Both the position numbers and the translations under genes were made by a program. From Kappaphycus alvarezii (Eukaryota; Rhodophyta; Florideophyceae; Gigartinales; Solieriaceae), in NCBI GenBank assembly GCA_002205965.3, contig NADL03000707.1, positions 1-64,000 on the forward strand: a stretch of 64,000 nt of DNA, written 5' to 3'. Position 1 is the first letter of the stretch. Each line of letters opens with the position of its first letter. Below the pieces are notes generated by a model. The model saw only the letters and a program-made list of their open reading frames with translations, made no database searches and had not been told where the DNA came from. Positions 20,723-31,910 of the stretch are shown piece after piece.

Positions 20723-21131
20723 TGTTGTTCGGTGTTGGCCCGACACACGATGGTGGAGGTGGCAAGGCGGTCTGAAGCCAAACAGTAGGAGCGACGAAAG
20801 GGAAACGAAAGGACTGGGAAGGCGTTGAAGGAGACGTTGCGGAGATACGCGATAGGTCAGGAAAGAGCTGCGGGAAAACACGATGGGCACCTCACTTGCT
20901 GTGTCTTGCTTGTGAGTTACCTCCCGCCAATGCAGGAGGCCTTTTATGCGCGCCCTTCGTCTTGGCTGGCTGTCTACCGACCGCGACGAATTCGGAAACT
21001 GTGATGCCTAGTGCATCGTGAAAGGTACGTCACCTACGTAGTTGAAAGCTACGCAATTCAGATCAATGTCTTGGCTAGCCACGCTTCAGCACTATATTTG
21101 AATTCTGTTGCTGCCGTTTTGGGTTACAACA
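20723..21131 (-). repeat. 3' LTR of gypsy element 1
   Basis: 409 bp, starting TGTTGT and ending ACAACA on either strand. The minus strand contains cataaaagg at about 20940-20948, a TATA-like box. It appears identical to the other LTR. Confidence 0.95.
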
Positions 21132-21167
21132 GCGCCCCATGAGTCGATAGGCAAAGGGCGTAGAGAA

Positions 21168-22505
21168 TCAGATAGCGGCAGCAAGTGCTCGTTGGGCGCG
21201 TGTCCCGTTAGAGTGGATGTCTTGAAGGTACTCCTTCACAAGCTCAGATACATCCTGCTGGAGAGATTCGAGAGCTAACCAGTCAGTCTCATGTTTATCA
21301 AATCCCTTCCATTCCACCTTCAATTCCACTACACCCTTTCTGCGCCTGATGTCCATAAATTCGTGCACGACCAGCATTTCACCCTGTTGATATGCGAGAT
21401 AGTCTAAAACTTCTTCCGTTACTTCGAAGTCTGAATTTCTGAATCGCTTCAGTCTACGCCCGTGTACTTCGTGGCGTTTGTTGTCCAGTAATGACTCAAT
21501 GATAAAGACGTATTCACTCCTGCATTCCACAACACGGTAAGGACCAGTCCAGTTCAGCGCCGGCTTACGACTGTTCTTGCGGTCAACGACTCCTCTCAAT
21601 ACGAAATCGCCGTCCGAAAAATCAATCCTGCGCACGTTCGTCTTTCGATTGTGAGCATCGATTGCCCGCCGACGCTTCTTTGTTGTCCGCTCCAACACGT
21701 ATTTGTGCATTCCTTCCAGGGCCTTCATCGTGCTCTCAATATTCTTCACTTGACGCTCACGTATTCCTTCAAAGTTCATGACCACTGTCCGTTTCCTTTC
21801 CTTGTGAGTCACAGCAGTAAGCGGGGTGTCTTGTTCGTGACCTGTAAACACCGTGAGGGGACAGCGGTTGCCAAGACGCGCTAGCCTGGTGTTATTAAGG
21901 GCAGACTGAACGACAGGAAGGATGTTCGGCCAACAGGACAGGGGAAGCTGGTATTCTGACAAGAGTGCTCGCGTGGTCCTGAGTAGTTCGCGATTCACTA
22001 CTTCGACGGTTCCGTTGGACCAGGGACAGTATGCCAACGTGAAATGATGAGCTGACTTCGTTACTTCCTTCAACTCTTTCACCACTTCGTTCTTGAAATG
22101 CGTCCCCCGGTCGGATACCCATTGCTTCACAGTTCCAAAATCGGCGAACCACCTGATGAGCGTGTCTGCGACAACTTCTGCAGAAGTCTCTTTGGCTGGA
22201 ACGAGCCGCACATAACCGCTGTGGTCATCCTTCACTACCAAGACGTACAGAAAATCCTTCTCTGCCGGACACATATAACAGAAGTCGAAATGGATCAACT
22301 CGTTCGGCTTTTCTGCGTGCAAAGTTTGGCCCAATGGACTTGGTATCGTGGTTGATGGCTCTGTGCATAGGCAGTGAATGCAAGTACCGACAAATGACTT
22401 GACATTGCTTTCCATTTACTTCCAAAAAAAGTGCGCTCGAACAGTGGCAAGAGTTACATTGGCGCTTCTGTGACCGCCATGACCGGTATGGGCGGCGATG
22501 ATTAT
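21168..22505 (-). pseudogene. Gypsy element 1 integrase and chromodomain
   Basis: The 415-codon frame (22415-21168) is open. Upstream in another frame lies HTGHGGHRSANVTLATVRAHF (22500-22440). Together with CIHCLC this forms the HHCC zinc finger, so one frameshift separates them. The catalytic core shows Asp in HFDFCYM, Asp in WVSDRGTHFKN and Glu in NGTVEVVNRE. The C-terminus (about residues 340-400) reads ELKVEWKGFDKHETDWLAL, a chromodomain that typically directs insertion to marked chromatin. It would insert the cDNA into the genome. Confidence 0.9.
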
Positions 22506-22513
22506 GCGAAGCT

Positions 22514-24102
22514 TCAGTTTCGCTGCTTCATTCGGAATCCATAGCACATCTTGCGCGTTAGGAATGCCTTCTGGTGTCTTGTTAAATTGCTTCGGGGGTT
22601 TCTCACTTGTCCCGTTCTGCGTGCCATAACATCAGATAACTTGGGCCAGTAGAGCTTCGGATCGACACTGGGATTCACCGGAGCTATCATGAGAGCCATT
22701 GCATGCATGAATCTGCTAGCGTGGACATGTCTCGAAGGGCTGGCCGCCCATCGAGTTAGCATATCTGCCCAAACGTTGTGCTCACCAGGCAGGTGTTCGA
22801 CGAGATAACGAAACGCGCTGAGCTTGATAGCCCATCGCATAAGCTTGGTGGCGGTGTGTATTGATATGCCCGGATTTTTACCGTACGGATCATACAGATA
22901 GACGATGTTGGCGTGATCAGTAAATATGGTAGTCTCGTGTCCCATGATCAAGTAATCCAGACGACACATTGCCTCGACTATCGCGAAGCCTTCTTTCTCA
23001 GCGATAGACCAGTTGGCAGCTGATCCAGAGAAGGATCCTGAAAGGAAACAAAGAGGTTTGTGCCTCTGCTCATCGATAGGTTTTTTTCGGGCCTCGGCCG
23101 GCACTTGGGTCAATACGGCTGCCCAGTGTGTGTCAGAGGCATCCGTGAAGAGACATATGGAGTGGTCCTCAACAGGATGAGCTAGTTTGACTGCGGCGGC
23201 CAGTTGTTGCTAGATGTCAGCGAAAGCTGACTCTTGCTTTGCGCCCCACTGGTCGATGATGGAGAACTTGCGAATTCCTTTCCGAGTGCGTTTTCCAACT
23301 TCTTTGTTGCAATGCTCCAGAAGCTGGTGCAGTGGCGCGATACGTCGGGAGTACTCCGTGATCGAGTTTCGCATCCAGTTCGTTCCGCATACAAACTGTT
23401 GCAGTTCCGCGGCCCTGGTAGGAGGTTTCATAGATATGGGAGCGTCGTAGTGCCGTGGGTGATATTGTATGCCTTCCGCTGATATGATACGTCCACAGAA
23501 CTGAACTTCTTTCTGGAATAGGTGCGTCTTTTCCGCGTGTATCTTGAGGCCGATTTCCAGGCAAACTTGTAAGAAGCTTTCTTCGTTTGTCAAGAGTTCC
23601 CTCTCTTCTTTGGCAAAGAAAACGAAGTCGTCTATCCACTGCATAAACTTGTCGACTCGACCTTCAAATTTGTGTGCCAGCACCGCTTGAAAATGGCTTC
23701 CAGAGTCGCTACCTCCCTGTAATAGTCGTTTTGAGGAATAGACACCCAGGGGCGTCTGTATTGACATCATTTCCTGAGATTGCGTTGATAGAGGGAGCTG
23801 CCAGTAGCCGTGAGCCAAATCCAAGTTGGCGAAACAAGTGCTCCCGGACATATCTTGGAACCTAGATTCAAGATGCGGCATTGATGATTGTATTGGGACG
23901 GTACGCGCGTTGGGTCCACGCAGATCTACTGTGAATCGCAGTCTTGTTGAGCCTGGTTTATGAACCGCCAGGGCTGGTGACGCCCAACGCGCTGCTGAAT
24001 TCTTGTATATGGCTCCCACGGCCTCCAATTCACGAATGGTCTGAACAATGAAGTCTCTTTGGTGCGGTGCGTAACTTCTCTGGGGGACCTGTACGGCTTA
24101 GC
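22514..24102 (-). pseudogene. Gypsy element 1 reverse transcriptase and RNase H
   Basis: The RT begins around SYAPHQRDFIVQTIREL (about 24075). It continues with RFTVDLRGPN, CFANLDLAHGYWQLPL (motif A) and FMQWIDDFVFF (motif C, YxDD variant WIDD, about 23625-23650). A TAG at 23210-23212, probably from CAG in a Gln run, is the only break before RNase H. RNase H shows LFTDASDTHW, IFTDHANIVYLYDP and GEHNVWADMLTRW. The frame then runs to 22514. The protein would copy the element RNA and degrade the template. Confidence 0.9.
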
Positions 24103-24154
24103 ATTCTTCGTTGAAGTGATTACCAGAGGTGGGACGTCAGCGGAGGATCAGGAC

Positions 24155-25789
24155 CTAGCTTGATTTGAACACGTCGCGATATTTCACGAGCACATTCGTG
24201 AGATTCTGTAGTCCCTGCTCGGATATCCCGTTAGTCTTTGCTTCCTCGATGATTTTAGAGAAAGCTGCCTTGATGGATTCTTCGCTGTCCTTGCCGATAC
24301 CGGCAGAGAGGCATTCAGGGAGTTCAATTGGGTCATCGTCGATGTCGGTGTATGAAAGCCCTCTGTAGTTTGCTGCACCAGCTTTCAGAACATGTGGATC
24401 GAGTTCGTCGAGGTGTTTGTCTTGAATTGCGTCCCTGAAACGGACAAGGTGCTCCTGTAGATTGAATCCGATGGAGTGTAAGAATGGTCTTCCTAAGAGT
24501 ATTTCCTCCATTGGATGATCCACGACGACGAATTCGACTCCTCGGACCAGAACAGGTATGTTGCAATCTCGTAAGTAGATCGTGACATTCAGCTTGACGG
24601 ATCGACAGGCGTAGACTTCTGCCTCGTTGCCAGTGCAGAATGAGCCTGCGAGAGCGATTGGTCGACTCAGCTTATTTACCTTGATGTTCGGCATCTCAGA
24701 TGTTACTTGGGTTAGCAAGTTTGATCCTATCGCGCTAAAGTCAGCGCCCGAATCGCCCAACACAGTCTGCAGCACGGTGTCTTCCAAAGCGAACTTGAAT
24801 CGTCCCGAATCGGCTTCCGGCAGAGAAGGACTTGCTGTCCACAAGCCTTGAACCTTCTTAGCCTTCTTGGTTGCCACAGAGCTGTAGTTCTTCTCGAAAA
24901 GTTCATGCTTACGCTCTTCAGGGGTGTTCTTACAGTCTTTGAGACGATGCTCATCAGGGCAATCCTTGTTGAGGCATGCTTCTGTCCATTCCGTGCTCTT
25001 GCGCTTATTGGATAGCTTCAAATTCTTCTTTGATTGCGACTCTGAAGACCTCTGACCGCTCGGTACGGCTGGTTTAGAGGACTTTCCGCCCGGCTGACGA
25101 AAATGCTTGGCTTTTGCGGGGTCTAAAAGAGCCAGCGCTGCTTCTGTGAGTGCAATTTCCAAAGCAGTAGAAGCCACTTCTTCCCTGAAGAGTTTAATGC
25201 TGGACAACTGGTCCTTATTCCATCCTCTGCGCATCATTTTGATCCTTTCAGCCAGTACTTCCGGCTTGAATTTTTTTACCAATCGGTCGATAAACTTTTT
25301 GGACATGTCTTTGTCCGTAAGGACCTCGGAAGCATTACACTGGTCAAGCGCAGTGATAACGCTGATGATAAAATTGAACACTCCACCTGCGGGGTCCTCC
25401 TTGTTAGGTTGGTACGATACCATGCGTAGTGCTGCGTCGATTCTTTCGGACAGATCCTTCGGCGTAGAAGTCGAGGCATTTTCGAACCAAAATTTGACGT
25501 TATTTGCTGTGGCTTCTTCGACAGTGGAGGCGCCTTCTATATCACCAATCATGCACAGTGCATGGAGAGTCGCAGAATCCAGGCAATCCTTGATGGAGGC
25601 AATTGACAGTTGCTGATCAACAGTCCTGTCTTTGTTGACGTCCTCAACTCTTGCCTTGTAAGCTGCGTATTCCGTTTCGAATTTGATCAGTGCTGGTTTG
25701 TCAACGTTCTTCAAACGAGGGGGTTGAATAACTGACACCACCCCATAATTCGAGGTCGCCATGCTGCTCGTCCACGTGTATCCGATCAC
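24155..25789 (-). CDS. Gypsy element 1 Gag-protease
   Basis: A 544-codon open frame. Residues about 20-240 are a helical capsid-like gag. At about 271-285 is a CCHC-type knuckle (ACLNKDCPDEHRLKDC, spacing C-x4-C-x3-H-x4-C). An aspartic protease follows at about 345-440 with LGDSGADFSAIG and MEEILLGRPFLHSIGF. It is followed in other frames by PADVPPLV and the RT. The stop at 24155 is in the same frame as pol, and two compensating shifts between 24157 and 24100 break what was probably a single Gag-Pol protein. The upstream ATG chosen is the longest; MATSN a few codons later is also possible. Confidence 0.85.
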   Translation of the reverse strand: MIGYTWTSSMATSNYGVVSVIQPPRLKNVDKPALIKFETEYAAYKARVEDVNKDRTVDQQLSIASIKDCLDSATLHALCMIGDIEGASTVEEATANNVKFWFENASTSTPKDLSERIDAALRMVSYQPNKEDPAGGVFNFIISVITALDQCNASEVLTDKDMSKKFIDRLVKKFKPEVLAERIKMMRRGWNKDQLSSIKLFREEVASTALEIALTEAALALLDPAKAKHFRQPGGKSSKPAVPSGQRSSESQSKKNLKLSNKRKSTEWTEACLNKDCPDEHRLKDCKNTPEERKHELFEKNYSSVATKKAKKVQGLWTASPSLPEADSGRFKFALEDTVLQTVLGDSGADFSAIGSNLLTQVTSEMPNIKVNKLSRPIALAGSFCTGNEAEVYACRSVKLNVTIYLRDCNIPVLVRGVEFVVVDHPMEEILLGRPFLHSIGFNLQEHLVRFRDAIQDKHLDELDPHVLKAGAANYRGLSYTDIDDDPIELPECLSAGIGKDSEESIKAAFSKIIEEAKTNGISEQGLQNLTNVLVKYRDVFKSS

Positions 25790-25818
25790 ACTCGTACTCT
25801 TTTAAGAGCAAAGCGCTT

Positions 25819-26227
25819 TGTTGTTCGGTGTTGGCCCGACACACGATGGTGGAGGTGGCAAGGCGGTCTGAAGCCAAACAGTAGGAGCGACGAAAGGGAA
25901 ACGAAAGGACTGGGAAGGCGTTGAAGGAGACGTTGCGGAGATACGCGATAGGTCAGGAAAGAGCTGCGGGAAAACACGATGGGCACCTCACTTGCTGTGT
26001 CTTGCTTGTGAGTTACCTCCCGCCAATGCAGGAGGCCTTTTATGCGCGCCCTTCGTCTTGGCTGGCTGTCTACCGACCGCGACGAATTCGGAAACTGTGA
26101 TGCCTAGTGCATCGTGAAAGGTACGTCACCTACGTAGTTGAAAGCTACGCAATTCAGATCAATGTCTTGGCTAGCCACGCTTCAGCACTATATTTGAATT
26201 CTGTTGCTGCCGTTTTGGGTTACAACA
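25819..26227 (-). repeat. 5' LTR of gypsy element 1
   Basis: 409 bp, TGTTGT...ACAACA. It would hold the promoter on the minus strand, with cataaaagg at about 26037-26045 as TATA-like box. It is followed by the target duplication GCCTC at 26228-26232. Confidence 0.95.
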
Positions 26228-26314
26228 GCCTCATAACCGGATTTTCTTCAACGGCACTTGCCTTGACGATCTAAATATTCTTACGTTTATTTATGGTCAA
26301 TCATACCAGAACCA

Positions 26315-26361
26315 GGAGGGGAAAGGTTTGGGTGTTTTACTCTTGGCAGATATATCCGGTC
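26315..26361 (-). mobile_element. 47-bp non-LTR tail with 9-11 bp TSD
   Basis: Only ggaggggaaaggtttgggtg...atatatccggtc of the family 3' UTR is present. TACCAGAACCA flanks it at 26304-26314 and 26362-26372. The first two bases could also belong to the element. One of the shortest insertions seen. Confidence 0.8.
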
Positions 26362-26779
26362 TACCAGAACCAAGTAGTTAGATTCGGAACGCTCGCTAAA
26401 TATACAGAATCTGTGAAAGATTTTAGCTGGCCTCCATCATTAAGCCCAAAACTAGTTGCATTCCAGCTTTGAAGAGGTTCGAACGATCGAAGCAGAAGGA
26501 CATTTAGATTAGAAGATTCAAAAACCCAAATGGCACCTTACCAGAGGGGAAGCTCATTCTCATGTCCAGGAAAGATCTTTTAGAAGAAAAAATCTCTCCC
26601 GAAGTTGGCGTGGTTCTCCCACTGTTAGCGTGGTTACGTCGCCAGATCCAGGGGGAGTTTAGTGTTGCGCTGAAGCATTCGGGCATGATGCGAGTAATTC
26701 TTCTGGAAGATTTCAAGGTTTGCTGGCTTAGAAAAATTATGTGTCGCCTTTTCATTCCGAATGGCCCGTAGTCCTGCGA

Positions 26780-27105
26780 TGTGTAGCACTGTAGGGCACG
26801 CTGCCTTCCTGAGGTCCCATTTTCAGGTGCAGTCCATTTCAATACAGATCTTTATATGATGGGTCTCTTTCTGAGTTTCTGGGTAGTTCTTCCCTTTTGG
26901 GTGCCCCCCACCCAGCAGAACTCAATCGTGTCCAAGAATACCCTGCCTATGACTAGTATGGCACAATGAAACTCTGCTCTACTCTACAGTACTTAAACTT
27001 TCTCTGGCAATAAACAAGAGGGTAGGAAGTCCTCAACAAAAAACCACCGGGAATAACATTTCCCAATTTACCTCACGTGTCTTACCCTCTGGGAAGCCTG
27101 CTATA
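26780..27105 (+). repeat. 5' LTR of gypsy element 2
   Basis: It starts tgtgtagcactgta and ends gaagcctgctata, 326 bp. The start could also be two bases later. The 3' end lacks the usual CA (GCTATA where GCTACA would mirror the start). It holds the run ctctttctgagtttctgggt and a gcaataaac signal-like run. Confidence 0.85.
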
Positions 27106-27157
27106 GTATATTGATCACTACGCTTATCCCATATTTAACTCAACCACCCCGACCGCC

Positions 27158-28315
27158 ATGTCATCCAGTGGCGATCGCCCTGATGGTCCCCCAATGTTTG
27201 CTCAAACACAACACCCAGAACTCAAGCAATTGGGTCGCAAGGCCATCCACACGTTCATCACCGGGAAAGAGCGTTACTTGAGGTTTGGCAAGGATGCTCA
27301 AGCTCAAGGCAGTTCAATTCAACCTGTCTCGTTGGTCTCATCGGTGAAATTCGAATTACTTAAAGCCCTTGTCTGTCTTCGCACCTTTGATGGCATCAAC
27401 AATGTGAAGTATTTGACTGATGAAGTCCTCCACATGTGGCTCAAAGCTAAGGAAGAGCAGACCGTGGACACATTCAGCGTTGAAAGTCTGGAAGCGGCAG
27501 TCAAGAAGAAACTGTCCGTGCGAATGAAGGAACCTGATCCGACCATGCGTGTCATGAACCTTTTCGCGGAATACCTCACGCTCCTCTCAGAGAAGAAGAT
27601 GGACTCATTTGTGGAAGAGAACCCCAAGCTGGCGATAAAGTATCATTGTTCCGCTCTTCACCCGGTATCTCTTTGTGAAAAAATCGAGAATAACCCCATC
27701 CTTCTCGAAGTAACCTTAGAGAAGGATTGGCATAAGTTCTACAAAAAAGTCATCGCTAAGGCGGTAGCGCAGGACGAATTTCTCCCAGCTATTGAGAAAA
27801 TCTCCGACTGTGGCTTCTCCTCGGATTCTTTACCATCTGGGGAAATTCCAGAAGGGTCAAGGAATAGGAGAGGTCGTAAGAATAAGATATCCATATCAGA
27901 ATCAGGATCGGCATCGGCATCGGCATCGAAATCGACTACTCTCGCCGAGTCATTGGACACCAACGCAGATAAGGAAGAACCTAGCGAAAAATCAAACAAC
28001 CCAGATGATAATGTTCCGCTCCCGTTTTGTTTGAACAAGAAAACCTGCGAGGGAAAGCGTTACTTCATCAGAGACTGTCCGGAAACATCGATTGGCGAGC
28101 GCAAGCGTCTGTTTCGTGAAATGGGGGAGACCACTGCGAGGAAGAGTCTGAGGAAAGTCCGCGTCTCTGGTGAAGACATATTTTTGACATTGAATACCAC
28201 ACGTCAGTACACACAGGGAAGGATATATGGGAAGGTGCCGGACGTGGTTGATGTAACTGTTTGTGGTGATTACGGTGCCGACCATGCAGGGATGTGCGAG
28301 GATCACCTAACATAG
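27158..28315 (+). CDS. Gypsy element 2 Gag and start of protease
   Basis: 385 codons. The gag-like part is helical and charged (FELLKALVCLRTFDGINN near residue 70), followed by a Ser-rich hinge (SESGSASASASKSTT, about residue 245) and a Cys cluster (FCLNKKTCEGKRYFIRDC, about 290-310). The end, VCGDYGADHAGM, is the protease active site, with DYGA in place of D-S/T-G-A. The frame stops with TAG at 28313-28315 inside the protease, which resumes downstream in the same frame. Confidence 0.75.
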   Translation: MSSSGDRPDGPPMFAQTQHPELKQLGRKAIHTFITGKERYLRFGKDAQAQGSSIQPVSLVSSVKFELLKALVCLRTFDGINNVKYLTDEVLHMWLKAKEEQTVDTFSVESLEAAVKKKLSVRMKEPDPTMRVMNLFAEYLTLLSEKKMDSFVEENPKLAIKYHCSALHPVSLCEKIENNPILLEVTLEKDWHKFYKKVIAKAVAQDEFLPAIEKISDCGFSSDSLPSGEIPEGSRNRRGRKNKISISESGSASASASKSTTLAESLDTNADKEEPSEKSNNPDDNVPLPFCLNKKTCEGKRYFIRDCPETSIGERKRLFREMGETTARKSLRKVRVSGEDIFLTLNTTRQYTQGRIYGKVPDVVDVTVCGDYGADHAGMCEDHLT

Positions 28316-30550
28316 CTCGCTGCGGCTAACTTTTTCGTCCCTACGCTCTAGCTTCCCAAACCTATTGTCATGGACCTGGCCATAGAAGGTTCCGACGCCG
28401 AGCTTCAGGCATCAACGACCAAGAAGGAACGAATATCGCTCACGATGTTACTACCTGAAGGCCCCGTGAGGATGCCAAATGTAGAGTTTATGGTGTTTAA
28501 AGAGAAGATGCCGGAAGTCCTGCTCTCACGACCTTTGCTAATTTCAATGGGCTTTGACCTTGACACATATGTCGCTAGGGTAAGGGAGCAATTTTATCAC
28601 AAGGACTTCTCCGAGGTAGGATTCGACCCCGAACGAACAGTCGGAAATCCAGAAGCAGGCCATTTGTCTAGACTGATGTATAACTCCTGACAGTTCGACC
28701 AACCGGTTGACTACCTTGATGCTGAACACAGCAGGATGGGGATTCCCAGGCCAACACTGTAGAGGTCACGGAATTTACTCTTGGAGAGCATTTCCCTACT
28801 GAACTAAGGCCACACTTCGGAAGAATGTTCACAGAAGCTGTCACCAACGGATTGCCCAGCTCTCTCCATCCTAGACTCCAACAAATTCTCGAAGAATATT
28901 GTGACGGTTTCCGGACTAAACTTGGGTCCGATCCGCCTGTCAATATCGCCCCAATGGAAAGTTAGCTCACTCCAACGCCAAACCGGTTCGCGTTAAGGTC
29001 GCCGCTACACTCCTCCGCAAACCGCCTTCATCCGGACCAAAGTCGAGGAGCTGGAACGTGTTGGTCTCGTGAAGCGAAACAATTACAGTGCTTTGGATTG
29101 TGCTCCCCTGATGTTGCCTAAGGCAGGCCCTGAAAAGGTCCGGTTTACAACGGATTTGCGTCCGGTTAACAAGGTAACCGTGCCCCACATATGGCTAATG
29201 CCGGATTCAGAATCACCTCTTGGAAAGTTGGGGGGAATGATTGCATTTGCCACTCTCGATCTATGTCAGAGGTATTGGTAATGGCCTTTGACGGAGCAGT
29301 CTCAAGAATGACAGAGCTTCAATACTCCAGATGGAGTTTACAGCCCAACTCGTGTTTTGCATGGGCAGCGGAATGCTGTTTTCTTCTGCCGAAGCGCCAT
29401 TTAGAACATGTACAAGTCTATCCGTGATAAGTTTTTGCAGTGACTAGATGACATTCTTTTCTACGTACGCTCCACTTCACAGTTGTTAGACTCACCAGAG
29501 GAGTTTTTCGCGATCTGTGCCGAGTTTGGCCTCAAACTACATGCTGGCAAATGCAACCTATTCCTCGAGGAGGTGCGCTGGTGTGGACGACTCATCACCA
29601 ATCAAAGAATGTGTCCGTCTCGTCACGAGGCATTGACGAACATTAAAAAACCATCATTTGGTAATCAGCTGCAACAATTTCTATGTACCGCAAATTGGAT
29701 GCGTTGCTCGATTCCGGAATTTTCATCTGTATTTGCACCTCTGACTGAGCTCATGGAGAAGATTTACGGAATCGCAGGACGGAGGAATAAGAAGTCTGCT
29801 GCTAAGATCTCTCTTTCAGATTTTGGTTGGGACAGCGCACATAAAAAAGCGTTCGATTCGTTCCCACTTGCGCACCCATATAGGGACAAGATCTTCTGCA
29901 TTTTCAGACACGCTAGTGACACAACTTGGTCTGAAATTCTGACACAAATCTCCAAAGCATACTTGGACGTCCCCTTCTCTAATCAGAAACATGCACCGCT
30001 CACATTTATCTCCGGATACTTCCGTGGGTCAAGTTCTCGCTGATCGACGCCAGGGAAAGAATCCTCTGCTATAATCTTCAGTTGCGAGAGGCTGGAATAC
30101 ATACTATTGCGGGAAAACGGTATTTATCTGTTCTCAGATCACAGTAATCTCGTCTTTCTGTATCACCCGGAACGCGCGAACGTACGAATGAATAAAAATA
30201 TCTACAATATGTTTCAGCGCTGGAGTCTTATTCTGTCCATGTTTGAGTACACCATCGTGCACATCAAAGGAGAGGACAACTGTTGGGCTGATCTACTTTC
30301 TAGGTGGGGCACTTCTCCAACGGTATCCTCTAAGAATCATCGTGAGCATTTCCGTATCGTCGCTCTCTTTCGTGCCCCCATTCCTCCTTATTATGACCCA
30401 GAGTTCTTCTGGCCAACCCCAAAGGACATCGCAGAAGTGCAGGCACAGGGTGATCCCGGCGAGATTCCAAATCTGGGAAATCTCCTGACCATGGGCTTTA
30501 TTGTACACAAAATAGCAGTATTTGGATACCCTCGCATGCTCAACAGATGA
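28316..30550 (+). pseudogene. Gypsy element 2 protease end, RT and RNase H
   Basis: This is in the same frame as gag. The protease C-terminal part is MPEVLLSRPLLISMGF (28507-28555). Two compensating frameshifts lie between about 28730 and 29020. RT: RFTTDLRPVNK, FATLDLCQRYW, LDDILFY (29447-29463). Four stops (29279 TAA, 29309 TGA, 29402 TAG, 29441 TGA) fall within 165 bp while the frame holds. RNase H: HASDTTWSEILTQ, LFSDHSNLVFLYHP, GEDNCWADLLSRW, with a TGA at 30041. Not functional as read. Confidence 0.85.
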
Positions 30551-30559
30551 AGCTACGCA

Positions 30560-31910
30560 TTTGAGTCATAGGACACTGTGGTGGAGCGGGCCACCGTGTT
30601 TTGGACGCCACGAAGGCGGCTATCAAGAGGTACGCGTACTGGTTGTCCATTGACGAAGATATTCGTCACTTCTGCACTTCCTGTCTTCATTATGTCACCA
30701 ACTTAGGCAGGCAACGAGTTCCACGACCTCTTGGCTATGCCATTCACGCCAGCCACCCAAATAAGCTGATCAATTTGACATTTTGTATATGGGCCCTAGC
30801 TGTAGCGATGATGAATATGTTTTTATCATTAAGGACGACCTTTCCCTCTACATTTGGTTATGCGCAGCCAGCGTTGCAAGTATCGAGGAAGCTTCCGGAT
30901 ATCTTACGAAATGGTTTGCGGCTTTCGGTGTTGTCCAGGATTGGACATCTGACAGAGGCAGTCACTTCAAAAACAAGCTTATGGATTCATTGAATCGCCT
31001 GCTTCATTCCCGCCATCACTTCACGACGCTGAACACTCCACATGCCAACGGCACGGTCGAACGTGTCTGTCGCGAAGTACTACGGTGTTGTCGAGCACAG
31101 CTTCCTAAATTTCGAATGAATTAAATTGAGTGGACGTTCGTGTTACCTTTCGTCCAGTCCGTACTTAACAAGAGCATTTACTCCATTCTTGGTAATCGCG
31201 CTCCAGTTACAGTCTTTGAAGGTCTCCCGCTGGATAACCCGCTTCGACTGATCACACCGCCAGGACCAGCTGAACCCAAACCCCTTGATGATGTCAAATG
31301 TTTGCAATTGATAAACGTGGATAAGTTGCAGCAAGCTCTCGCCTAAATGCATCGGAATGTTTCGAAACACCAGACAACTCGGCATGCGGCTGCAGTGAAT
31401 GCGCATAATGGGAAAACACATGTTCAGCCTGCTAATTTCACTGTTGGAGTATTCGTCCTCGTCGCGAAACTCATAGCTAAGGACGGACACAAACTCCGTC
31501 TTCAGTGGCATGGCCCCCAACGCGTCGTCCGTACCGAATTTGAGTGGGTCTACAAGGTGGATGATTTAATCAACGATTCCTGTTCCTTGGTTCATGCGAA
31601 CCGTCTAAAGTTCTACGCAGATTCTCAGCTCAACATCACTCAAGAGCTCCTTGACACAATTGCTCACAATCAGCCGCACTACAACATCGTCATCAAGCTT
31701 CTCGATCTCAAGTAAGACTGTTCAGATCTCCCCTGGAAAGTTCAGGCTAAATGGCGCGGCTTCAATCATGAGAAGCCAACAAGGGAGCCAGTTCAGAACC
31801 TTATCGAGTATATCCCAGATATGCTCCAGGAATTACTCGATAACTACGAAGACAAAGGTAAGGTTCAGAGGGCATTTCACTCCTTGCGTCGCCTAGGGGA
31901 GAGAGGTGTG
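30560..31910 (+). pseudogene. Gypsy element 2 integrase and chromodomain
   Basis: The HHCC finger spans GHCGGAGHRVLD (His pair) to CTSCLHYV (Cys pair). The core shows WTSDRGSHFKN (Asp) and NGTVERVCRE (Glu). FTVGVFVLVAKL and a degenerate chromodomain (VQAKWRGFNHEK, about 31740-31775) follow. Frameshifts lie near 30780 and 31715, and stops occur at about 31122 and 31344. Confidence 0.8.
31895..31906 (+). promoter_or_regulatory. Polypurine tract of gypsy element 2
   Basis: AGGGGAGAGAGG immediately before the 3' LTR. In this family the tract primes second-strand DNA synthesis. It fixes the LTR start at 31907. Confidence 0.75.

Larger units (their letters stand above)
20723..26227 (-). mobile_element. 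Complete Ty3/gypsy chromodomain retrotransposon (element 1)
   Basis: 5505 bp with 409-bp LTRs at both ends and the 5-bp target duplication GCCTC at 20718-20722 and 26228-26232. Reading leftwards: gag with zinc knuckle, protease, RT, RNase H, integrase, chromodomain. The two LTRs look identical by eye, which implies a recent insertion. Pol, however, has frameshifts near 24155-24100 and 22500 and a TAG at 23210-23212. No clear tRNA primer site follows the 5' LTR, and the sequence before the 3' LTR (catggggcgc on the minus strand) is at best a weak purine tract. Confidence 0.95.

Noticed and set aside
20699..20890. Identical peptides encoded at both ends of gypsy element 1
   Set aside because: They are only translations of the two LTRs, not a gene pair.
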